Assembly (NCBI GenBank): GCA_947179485.1
Contig: OX359245.1
Coordinates: 28,073,067 to 28,137,066, forward strand
Origin: Allacma fusca
Taxonomy: Eukaryota > Arthropoda > Collembola > Symphypleona > Sminthuridae
DNA length: 64,000 bases
Reading direction: 5' to 3'
Both the position numbers and the translations under genes were made by a program. This document shows positions 11,683 through 21,113 of this stretch, in pieces (the first letter of the stretch is position 1; each line of letters opens with the position of its first letter). The notes beneath the pieces are model-generated. The model saw nothing but the letters and a program-made list of their open reading frames with translations, was not told the DNA's origin and searched no databases.

Positions 11683-12870
11683 AAGGCGAAACTCCCGAAA
11701 ATATTGGTCAAGAGATTGAATATGTTGCTTCTCATGTGCGTGTTTCTGTCCTCTTGGTTCAAGTGTTTCTCTTCCTTCTGCTCCTACCGGGTCTGGCGAA
11801 TGTGACGAATGTGCAGATTCTATGAAAAACATTGTTTTGAAGTTACATAATAAATATAATATTCATAGTAGATATTATTCCATAATAATTACTGCTTTGA
11901 AACGTACCCGATTCACTTTCACTAGTCAGGATTCCAACTTCCTCCTGATCATCGAGTCCTAAAAATGATTTCCATATAGATAATATCAAAGAATAATATT
12001 ACAATAAAAATAATATAAAAAAATCTCAGAAATATATATTCAGATATTTTACACAAGCGTACCTGAAGGTTCGTCTTGAATTATTAGCAAATCCTGATTT
12101 TTCCAGTTGTTGGTGTTGTTTATTCTTACCGGAACACAGTTTGTTTTGTCCTTTGGAGTTTTGTCCTGATTTTGAAGCTGGGCATCATATTACATCATAT
12201 TATTATATAAATCGTAAATTTTATCTAGAAGTATTCCTAAAATAAGCATTCATAAATTTTGCAATTAAATTTTACCTTCAAAAACTGGTGTCAAATTTTC
12301 TGCATCGAAATGACCCTTTGCGCTTTAATCGGAAGATGAATCACTGTCAAAAATAATTTTCTTCAACTTGACCACGTTCTTCTGAGATGCGACGGTCTTC
12401 GGAGAATTTTTCGGAGAATAGACTTGCTTTGAGCGACGCCTTCGTTTCTTCCGTGTATTTTGACAGTTTGCGGATTCACTCAAACTAGCAGCATTTGACT
12501 CGTATTAACAAATATTTACGTTTTCGGCAGCAGTAGTGTACTCGTCTGTTGTTTTAAAAATGTCCACTTATTATAACTACTAATAATAATTTATTAAATA
12601 GTTTAGACTATCTAATGTATTTGTCAAAATTCATAAATATGTTTAATATTGCACTTACCATATTTACCATGAATCCTAACACTGAACTTGGGCCATTTAC
12701 CATGTGGAGGAGCTCCAGAGCATGTTCGAAGTTTGCTCAATTTACTGCTCTTGCACGTTTTTGGATAACTACACTTAGTCTGGGTTTTGTTTAACCAAGA
12801 CGTCGGTATAACTCAACAACTTTTCACCAGCAAATTCCACTACAGTAAATCCACTTTTAGATCCCATTTA
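11683..12870 (-). CDS. Remnant multi-exon accessory gene of the CACTA element
   Basis: On the minus strand an ATG at about 12868 opens MGSKSGFTVVEFAGEKLLSY. The next recognisable block, PTSWLNKTQTKCSYPKTCKS and on to KWPKFSVRIHGKYG, lies one frame away and ends at a GTAAGT donor near 12663. Further minus-strand open blocks are a basic stretch (NTRKKRRRRSKQVYSPKN, about 12340-12490) and HSPDPVGAEGRETLEP (about 11690-11830). The VVEF...W...C.YP...W....VRI pattern resembles a short domain often found N-terminal in DUF4806-type arthropod proteins carried by transposons. Exon borders are uncertain, and the frame change near 12805 suggests decay or a missed splice. Confidence 0.35.
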
Positions 12871-13240
12871 TAAATTACTCCTAAATGCTGGAAATTATTC
12901 TCACAATTATGAAATAATAATTTGCACTCTCGGGCTTAATTCTATCGGTGGCACCGACAAAGTTTGTACATGCTCTGCTTTAGTTGAAAAAATAGCCACT
13001 GTGAGACTCGTGTGCGTAATTTGTATCTTCAGAGCATGCGCCCGGACTTAGTAAGTTTTGTCTGCAGTGTAATTTTTAACTACAGTTGGCCCGCTGTATT
13101 ACCTACTTCAGCTGCCAACGTTTTCCCAACGCATCATTCACCCAACCAAGACAACGTTGGCCCAACGATTTACCAACCACTGTTTGCGGACTGGGCAGGA
13201 CGTACGTCCATCACAGTTGCATAAGGGCGCTGCGCTGCCC

Positions 13241-14639
13241 TAAAAAACGGAAAATTACACGAAGAAAACTGATTTTTTAATTTTAAAGAATCTGTGGCAC
13301 ATCACAAATTAGCACGATCTGTAAAATGTAAAAAAAACCTTATCTAAAATACGTATACATTCTATTACTTTGTCACGTTTACATAAAAGTGATCGCGTTG
13401 AGGGATTGAAAATCAAATATCCTATTTCATTTGTTTGACTAGTGCCAGTACACTGGAACTGCTGACACATTCATTCCTGAATAGATACTTACATTCATGC
13501 ATATTTGTAGTGCCTACTTCTACATAGGCTAGCCCCACCAATGGTCCACATTATTCTGACTCTAATGAATGCCGCCGCTGAGAGACCATATGGGCTAGAT
13601 ACAAATTCCATTAAAAGCAGAATAATTAATGTAATTAATGCAAGGTCTACAGGTTATATGTATGTATCCTAAATACAAAATTAAAACCCAGACTTGAGTT
13701 ACTTCATTACAAAATGACGTGATTCATTACAGACATGAGATTAATTAAGATCTTGAAGGTCAAGGCAACCTGAGGACAAATAGCGTAATTATTACAGCAA
13801 CATCACAACATGCCGTTTCAAAGAGCACGTGTGACAGGCTCTTAATTCCCATGCAGTGCACTCTCACTATTACAATCCCCCTTTATAAGAGTTTAAAAAT
13901 TTTTGGCATTGATTTTGTAATAATTAACAATGACTAGTATTCAATGTTAAACTTACTCGTAAAAATCTTTCTATATTAATTTTTATCATGTAATATTTTA
14001 AGTTAGAAAGGGTCCAATACAACTGAGGCCATGAAAGCTAAAATTAGAGAAAATGTTCGGAAGATTTCTGCACCAAGAACAAAAGGCAAGCAAGATGTGC
14101 GAAAGTGAAAAGAAACGTTCGACTTTTTTGCATGGATTATTTGAAGTTAGTAGATGCATTTCGAAAAATAATAACTTGTAAAGGATTTCTCTGGGCTTCT
14201 ACTTCGTTTAAAAACAAAGATTGTTTCGCGTAATGTGACAGTAAATGAAATCTTGAAGGATGCAGAAACTTTTACCGCTAGATCCTACAAGTACAATTTC
14301 CGAAGTGCCGACATTTTGATCCAATGAAAACACGTGTCATAATTTAAATATCCCATTTGTAATTACATATGTAATTATTTCGTATTTTATTACTATGATG
14401 TTGCTAAATTTGTACGGGGTATAAACCAATGCTTGTATTCTTTTTGGGGTTCATGCTGAGGGTTACAGTTTACCTCCTGAACCACCGGAGTCTTAACCAA
14501 TGTTATGAACAATAGTTAGTGCTCAATGACATGAGTAGTACGGACATATAAACATTTTAGGATATTTTTTAGGGTATGTGTTATTAAAGTTTATAAGGAT
14601 ACATCTCAGAGTGTCATTTCGACGTTTACAGAGAAACTC
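13241..14639. other. Flank of the IR segmental duplication, then intergenic DNA
   Basis: From 13241 to about 13470 the text parallels 41395-41640 (the CGGAAAAT, GATTTTTTMATTTTAAAGAA and TTGTTTGACTA segments), so it is the continuation of the duplicated IR segment. From there to 14639 I see no gene. Around 13985-14050 there is weak similarity to 655-905, including the GAGGCCAYGRAA.CTAAAA motif. Confidence 0.5.
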
Positions 14640-15637
14640 TGGGGCAGTGGTCGGATTTTTGTAAATATCCCTAGGAGATTACTTTTGACTTTCCCTGCTG
14701 AAGGTTATTTCCCTGTAGGGAGATTCTCAACGATATGAAAACCCATGCTGAAATAGTTCAACGATTTGCAAAATCCCTCTTAGCAAAAATTAATTCCCTA
14801 CAAGAGGTGAAATCCCTGAAAAATAAAATAAGTTAAACCTAATCTAAAAATCCCTGCGTGCGTAATAAATTTCCCTGAAACACGTCAACAAGTTTGAAAA
14901 TCCCCATTCGCAGAAAATAATCCCTTCCCTCTGAGAATTTTCCCTGGCGAAATTCTTCAAGTCTTCTCAAAAAAACTCCGATCCCCTGCCTCGCTGTATG
15001 TAAATTTGATATCGGAATTAAGTTTTGTGAGCTGTTAGTACTCACAAGCAGGTCAATGTCCAAACCCGCACTAATGTTCGTTCCAGTTCGATCAGTTTAG
15101 ACCCCTGGAGTTTGCGATATTTTAATGTTCCCACATGAACTGAAAGGGTCCTCTCGGCTGAAGTTTCGGAAGATGATTTTCGTGAGAAATGCAAATTTTC
15201 GAGGCTTGGAAGAAAACAAATTAATGTTTGCTTATTATAAAAAGAATATAAAGTTGACAACTTTCTTATGTGACCATAAATACTTTATTCTCGTTGCAAT
15301 GGGTGGCTGCATTGTGAACACTTACGTGTAAAAGCATTTAGCCTGTTCATTGTCTCATGTACCAATTTTTTTTGGTTGCTTGCCTCCAATCCTAAGTGGC
15401 GTAAATTGGTTTAAAAGTTGTGTAAATTGTTTTAAACGATGTGCAAATGAAATTGAAACTTATGCAAATGAATTTAAAACTTGCACAAATGAATTTAAAA
15501 TTTGTGCAAATGGTTTCAAACGTTGCGCGAATATTGTTTTTAAAATTGTTTTACAATTTGTTGTAACACTCCAAAGAACACATTGACAATATTCATACGC
15601 ACGGTGCAAGATCAAAGTAACGAAATTAATTTGCCAC
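14640..15637. repeat. Dispersed repeat, copy 2 (paralogue at 890-1624)
   Basis: Colinear with 890-1624 and placed, as there, directly downstream of a GR 3' end. It contains many AATCCCTG motifs and an internal 21-bp tandem array (15402-15542). No coding function is apparent. Confidence 0.55.
15402..15542 (+). repeat. 21-bp tandem array, about 6.5 units
   Basis: Units are variants of AATGAATTTAAAACTTGYGCA. Translated on the plus strand they give a seven-residue periodicity (N-E-F-K-T-C-A). No start context, neighbouring exon or known domain supports a protein, so I treat it as a minisatellite inside the dispersed repeat. Confidence 0.6.
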
Positions 15638-16515
15638 TCAAGTTTTTCTATTCCGGTTACCAACAATCAAGGCCACAGAATTGTCGATGATAATTTGCAG
15701 GAATGTCAAATTTAAGGGCCTATCAACAAATCCAAACGCTCCATTTTGAGTTCGAATTGTTGAAGTACTCCTGAGACGTCTCCGAAATAGAAAATTCCCT
15801 CGAAAATATTTCCAGGAGTCCAGTACTTTCAGCGAAACCTCATATTCCTGTGCCATGGAATTCACCAGTATTCCAGTTATGTAGCACATGGTCAGTGAAA
15901 CAAATATAGCCTTCAAAGTATGTGCCGAAACAGCCAGGTAAATATTCAATATATCAATCATAATAAGAGTGGAGAAACAAACAGAATATGCGCGACTCCA
16001 AATATCGTTGTGTTCACTTTGTAGAATCCACAAGACATTATACTTGGTTGCAGTGTCCTCTAGGTTTTTTAAAGTGTATTTCTTGAACTCCGGTAATTGC
16101 AACTGCCTATTATCAAAACACCAAAGACATGTTTTGGTGTTTAGACATATTTTTGTAATACTAAAACCCATGTATTATTCATATCAAATTATCAATCACG
16201 CGTCAAGACGTGCTTACCTTAAGTGTTTGTAAATGACGCTCCCATGATATTGTGTAATAATGAACCAAAAATGTGACATAAACATCTGAATACAAAAGAA
16301 ATTAAACTGCAGAATACTCAGGCTAAATCTTGCTGAATTGATGTCCTTTGCGTTTTTAAGCATTCCAGTGATATGGTAAGCTTTGTCTGGCCGAATGACC
16401 AGTCGTAAGTTGTATAACGACAACAAAGTTATGAAAATGGTTGCTGACTTCCGCATTAAACCATTGGCTTGGCTTGGATTATTGGATTGGTCTGTGTACT
16501 CATGAGACTCCGAAT
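15638..16515 (-). CDS. Gustatory receptor-like 7TM protein, copy A: exons 2 and 3
   Basis: Plasma-membrane chemoreceptor of the insect-type GR superfamily (family inference; ligand unknown). Exon 2 is 16218-16515 (CAG acceptor, GTAAGC donor), intron 2 is 57 bp, and exon 3 is 15638-16160, ending in a stop. Together with exon 1 at 29817-30177 the phases match (361+298+523 nt = 394 codons), giving an uninterrupted 393-aa protein. Exon 2 encodes hydrophobic helices around KSATIFITLLSLYNL and SLSILQFNFFCIQMFMSHF. Exon 3 encodes the helix pair around VCFSTLIMIDILNIYLAV and a C-terminal segment with GAFGFVDRPLNLTFLQIII, matching the small-residue/aromatic pattern before the last GR helix. Two paralogues, B (53955-56173) and C (30535-32775), are pseudogenes. 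Intron 1 is 13.3 kb and full of transposons. Confidence 0.72.
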
Positions 16516-16568
16516 CTGAAAAGTACATGGTGCTTCATTTTTTTTTCTCCCTCCTAGTCTACATAAGG

Positions 16569-16768
16569 GAGTCACTCATAAAATATTTGATTCCCCACTT
16601 TGTAGTAAATTCTGTTCGAGATTTCGTAAAATTTGTTTCGATTCCCTCGTTGATATTTTGCGGTCACAAATGTGGCTGAGGTCTGTTTGAAGCACGTTTG
16701 AAGGATCTGGAATTCAGCAGCTATCTATTTCAATATACAATTTCGAACTTCGTTTGTCCAAATATTGT
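16569..16768. mobile_element. Left half of a MITE split by later insertions
   Basis: It starts GAGTCACTCATAAAATATTT and continues into CACTTTGTAGTAAATTCTG. The matching right half is at 29469-29688, ending with the inverse. Intact relatives are at 34194-34586 and 55408-55757. About 12.7 kb of younger DNA separates the halves. All are in or beside GR intron 1, so the MITE predates the GR duplications. Confidence 0.65.
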
Positions 16769-17779
16769 TATTTGAGCAAAACAAAACAAACAACAAAATC
16801 TGTTTTTAAAAAAACCAAAACTAGAGCAAAACAAAACGGCGATGAGAAAAAACAAAACTAAAACAATTTGAAATCAGCGTACGTGTTCCTCAAACCGCAA
16901 GTTGACCTCAGTGGGTCATATAATTTCCGAAGCCCGAATCCGTTAAAAACCCGGTCTATAAAATTTTGTATAACAGTAATTTTGTGTAACATTCGAATCC
17001 ACGGTCGAACCTTTATCTCCTCATATTATTCAGTATATTTACATGAAATAGTCATCCAAACTCAACACACTCAATAAACGTGCACTTAAGAAGAAACATT
17101 TTTTATTGACTCTGAAAATCGTCGAGTAAGAACTATCAAGCTTATGGCTCGTTTCAAATTGTTTAAGCATGTGTGCGTATTAAATATTATGAATGGTTGT
17201 TAAGCATGAATATACGTGAAAGCCATGATTGAACTCTGCTCAATGTCAAATATGAAAGCCACCTATCTTATCCTAAACTCTATTCTAGTAGGATTCCCGG
17301 GTGATTTGTAATTTCTCGCCGGACCGAAACCCGAACGGAAAAACGAATGTGGGCCCAAGCTGGATCTTAAACCATTTTCATTGTTTTAGTGCAACCCAAA
17401 CCCGGTCGTAGCCCGATGTAAGTTCGTATTTACAGCCCAGGATCGCGTTCGGGTGGGTCCGAATGAAAAAACCCGCTTGCGGGCCACCTCTATAATCAAC
17501 CTAGAATGGTTGTGAGTTCATTGGAAGAAACTAGAAGGAAATAACCTACTTAATGCAAAAAACCACCACAGGTTTTCAAAGTAATCAATACATCCTGGGT
17601 ACCCAGGACGGTGTACATATCGGTTGCACAACATGAAACCGAACACACTCGTTTGTTAATACGTTACGACAATGCTGTCATAAGGTCTCTAATGCTTACT
17701 AAATACCTATGGGAGGACCACTGCCCCTTTAGAAATTATCAACAATAGATGTAATGTATATTTCTGTGGGAGTTGTAAG
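16769..17779. other. A-rich insertion, left part; no gene
   Basis: Begins with runs of AAAACAAAAC/AAAACTA-type text (16780-16870). Similar A-rich text reappears at 29290-29430 on the far side of the hAT/LTR nest and ends CAAATTACAG, like a small element at 36908-37241. It therefore seems to be an outer insertion in the MITE. I see no coding sequence. The left end could not be fixed. Confidence 0.35.
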
Positions 17780-18889
17780 CAGTGCTCGGCACGGGTACGA
17801 AAAATCGGTACCCGTACCCGTATCCGTACCCGAAGTGCGGGTATTTCAATAACTGGTATCTATACCCGTACCCATACCCGAATATCCGGGTACAAATTTT
17901 TCGTACCCGTACCCGCAATGTTATCTCAATCCATGTACCTGCACCCGCATTGTACCCGTACCCGAAAATACACGAAAATTGTACCCATACTCGGGTATCT
18001 CAGTGTCGTACCCGTACTCGTACCCGGGTACTTTATCCAGATTTGTTTTAATGTAATACATAGTACGTTATATGTAATAATGTATGACACCTGAGTGGGT
18101 AATTTTGACTAGCTAGAGAGGTATTTGACATTATATATTTTATTGAAGAGGAGAGCGTTTTTGATTAGAAGTAAAATTATCCCCATTTGATTGTTTATGG
18201 GCTGATGGGCGAAGTATTTTATAGCACCCAGTCCATATGTACATGCATTTTTGGCTTGGGACTTGGCGACTCGATTTTTCACTTCTTGATTTATTCGGCC
18301 TTTTACATTAATTTTCTCACCTCAGTAGCTCTGTGTACATGTAACTCATTAATATCTTGTTACAAATATCCGCCTTTTCCTAATCAACTACTAATTACAA
18401 AAAATATCTTGCCATCCAACTCTTCGGAACTCTAATTTTTAAATTAATTGTGGCTAATTAAGTATTATGTGCATACGTGTCAATCAGACTATTTATGCAA
18501 TTAGTAACAAATTACTACATTATGAAGACGTTTTGTATAAAATTTCGTTGAAACCTATTCTCCACTTCTATTTTGATATTATTCCTCGTCTGTTTATTAA
18601 TTATTCTTCCTAAAACCTGTTTCCATAAAAATATATATTATAGATATAAATATATATTTTAGCAACACAGTCTGAAATACAGTTACTGCATGTTGTAAGG
18701 TTAAAAGGGTATTAACAATAAGCTATATATTCAGAATTACTAAAAATACCGACAGAATTTTCCAACGGAAGTTCCATTATTTTCATAAAATTCATCAAAA
18801 TGTCTCAAATCTCAACATATCCAAATACTCGGGTACAATGATCGCGGGTAAGGGTAAATGACACCATTATACCCGTACCCGTTGGGTAT

Positions 18890-19422
18890 TGTTATTATTA
18901 ATATTGTAGTTATGGTTCGTAATGAGGAGAATGTAATGAAGAGCCGATTATGGAAATTAAATAGGGAATATCCATAAGATTGAGAGTGAGAGAGTGAGTT
19001 GATGGGGAAATGTGTAGTCGGTAGGGAATTCACACACTTGGAGTGAGGGATTGCGGGTTATGGTCTCAAGATACGAGAAATAAGACGCGTGTGCGTATAT
19101 GTAGTTACTCACGAGATATACTTTATTCACATATAGTGCGTAGATTTGATACACTGTGTTCGTCTCTTGCGTGTGCTCTTGCTTGTGTTCAGCACGAGAT
19201 CTGGAATTCCTCTCTTCTTCGTGCCTACGGAGGCACGAAGTTTTATACGGAGGTGAGCTCACAAGAGCCCACCTCCAGTATTTTCTTTAGAATTCATTTT
19301 AACCAATAATGTTAAGTTAGGGCAGGTACCTAACGTAATTTTCATGTTTTTATAACTGGGTAGTATAGGTATGTATGCTGATTACATGTATTAAAAGTTG
19401 CAAAGTTAAATATTGATTAACA
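18890..19422 (-). repeat. 3' LTR of the gypsy element (533 bp)
   Basis: Starts TG and ends CA on either strand. It matches the other LTR throughout except that it lacks a 2-bp AT/TA near 19092. On the internal side (19423-19445, coding strand) the text is pyrimidine-rich (CGCCTTCCCC) rather than a normal polypurine tract. Confidence 0.9.
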
Positions 19423-21113
19423 TGAATTGGGGAAGGCGAAACGATGTCCTCATCGTTTAAAATGTTAGGCAATGAAAAATGTCGAACTTTGTCATGGAAT
19501 TTTTTTGCTGTTGTTGTTATTTTAGGCCGCTTCTATTTTGAAGTGGGACGACGTAGTTTCTTTTTCCTTGCGTCTTCATTGCTTGTAGTCTTTCTGTTTG
19601 AGTTTGAACACGAAAATCATTCTCCGCAATATTATTCTTTAAAGTATTATCATTCTAACGTATAATATTCATATTAAAATGTATAATTTCATTAGAACAT
19701 TATTAGTTGTAAACAATAGTAGTACAAATAGTCAATATATACTTCCTGGAGTGGCAGAAAATTCTGTCCACAGAATTCTAAAATAGTATAGAGTACAATT
19801 TGGAAGGGGATAATTGCTAGATGGAGACTTTGTACACGGTGAGTAACAATTTTTCTATGGGATTATGGAGATTGGAATTTGAAAAGGAGCTTATATTATT
19901 GAATTAAAGTGTGTGTATAATAGATTTTACAGAATTTTTGTGTGTATACAGGGTGTCTAATTGGAAGTGACGAAATGTAGTGATCAAGTACAATTTCTGG
20001 AAATGAAGAAAAATGTGTTGGGAGCTGCAGCTCATAGTACATAGGTATAGAATTAAGACAAAAATTGCTAAGTGTGTAATATAAGAATGTGATATGTGAG
20101 AACTATGTGAAAGTGTTTGTGAAGTTAGGAAAGATTGTTAGTCATGAAATATAATAATTTTTTTTTTTGTAATTTTCTTGGTAGATGACTTGCAATCGTC
20201 ATGGCGTCCCATGTGTGGTTGCAGTTGGAGTTGTCATCATAGAGGGTGCTGACCTGAGCATCCGTGAATGTGGGTCATGTTGTGAAGTCTGCTATAGACA
20301 GTGGAAATGTGTTCTGGAACTCAGAATAAATACATATTAGTTAACTTGTCATCAATAGAATGTTTTTTTTTTGTGCAGTTTCATTGTTATTGCAGATGGG
20401 GTCCGTGTCGCAGAACTAGTCAAGATATCGGAGCAAGATATTTAACTAAGATAGTTATTGTATAGGGTGCATGATACAATTTTCCGGAAAAGCATGTTGA
20501 TGTGTAGACTTGAATTTGCTTGCATGTCGTGATGATCTTTGCGTATTAACAAACGTGTGTAAATCATATGGTTAGTTGAAGATCACATCTTCGGATGGGA
20601 TTTTTGACACGGTGTAATATAATAAAATCATAGGTTTGTTGAAGATCATGTCCTTGGATGAGATGTTTGACATTGCATAGGTTAAGGTTCATATGGTTGT
20701 TGAGGATCCAGTTTTCGGACAGGATGCTTGACGTTGATAATTATAAGATGCATAAGGTAGTTGAGGATCCAGTCTTTGGACAGGATGCTTGACATTGATA
20801 ATTATAAGATGCATAAGGTAGTTGAGGATCCAGTCTTTGGACAGGATGCTTGACATTGCGGAATGAGTGAGCCTGTCGTACAGGGGTCACGCCAAATTTT
20901 TTCTGGAATTAAGACTTTGAAAATTTTGGGGGTAAGAGAGGTCAGTGAACCTATAGTAGCATCATGTAGTGTTTTGAAGTGGTGATTTGTAAACGACTCC
21001 GAAATAGGAGTTAGAGTTGTGGTGGTTGAATTAAATTGCTGTTGCAACTGAAGGGTTGTTCTTAAGATTTGTTGATCATATAGCATGTAGTTTAAATGAA
21101 GCTGAAGGCTATG
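19423..21113 (-). other. Long 3' non-coding region of the retrotransposon
   Basis: Nearly 1.7 kb between the pol stop and the 3' LTR with no convincing gene. The longest minus-strand frame (20802-21086, 94 codons) has no signal peptide, membrane segment or known domain and overlaps the tandem array. It could be a lost env or an untranslated region. Confidence 0.5.
20567..20862 (-). repeat. Tandem array of about 58-60 bp units in the retrotransposon 3' region
   Basis: Units carry TTGAGGATCCAGTCTTTGGA, then CAGGATGCTTGACATTG. The last two units (from about 20754 and 20812) are essentially identical. Earlier units (20575 onward) are diverged forms with GAAGATCA.ATCTTCGGATG. No function is evident; it may be a packaging or 3'-end structure, but that is speculation. 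Confidence 0.65.

Larger units (their letters stand above)
8440..13195 (-). mobile_element. CACTA/EnSpm-like (CMC) DNA transposon, 4756 bp
   Basis: Terminal inverted repeats begin CCCAGTCCGCAAAC at both ends (left end at 8440; right end GTTTGCGGACTGGG at 13182-13195). They are flanked by a 2-bp CA duplication (8438-8439 and 13196-13197). CCCAG fits the C(A/C)C(A/T)(A/G) start reported for the CMC superfamily. Subterminal regions are packed with short CCAACGTTG/CGTTGGCC motifs in both orientations (8456-8575 and 13086-13175), a typical CACTA feature. It carries a full-length transposase frame and remnants of an upstream accessory gene. It sits inside an older repeat (7472-13240). Confidence 0.7.
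7472..13240. mobile_element. Composite insertion with hairpin-bearing ends, carrying a nested CACTA element
   Basis: Comparison with the paralogous segment (41380-41400) shows that everything between about 7472 and 13240 is inserted. The left end contains a short palindrome, AATCGTCGCTTCGCAACGATT. The right end contains AGGGCGCTGCGCTGCCCT, which can fold, and matching GGGCAGCGCAGC text occurs near 7533. A similar hairpin beside an ATGATTTTTAT end is at 36308-36330. Inside are direct repeats (7876-8175) and stretches with CGGACGTACGGAC motifs. The hairpin-plus-T-rich end recalls Helitron/Helentron-type elements, but no CTRR end or Rep/helicase was seen, so the class is undecided. Confidence 0.4.

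Noticed and set aside
15350..15586. Plus-strand peptide with seven-residue periodicity
   Set aside because: Produced by a 21-bp minisatellite within a dispersed repeat; no start context or exon support.
17782..18051. Plus-strand open frame of Tyr-Pro-Tyr-Pro repeats (and the minus-strand counterparts at 28936-29197)
   Set aside because: Translation of the TACCCG array in the hAT-like element; no gene context.
19043..19309. Open frames in the LTRs (also 18957-19262, 28642-28895)
   Set aside because: Identical in both LTRs, on both strands, with no domain; chance frames in a regulatory repeat.
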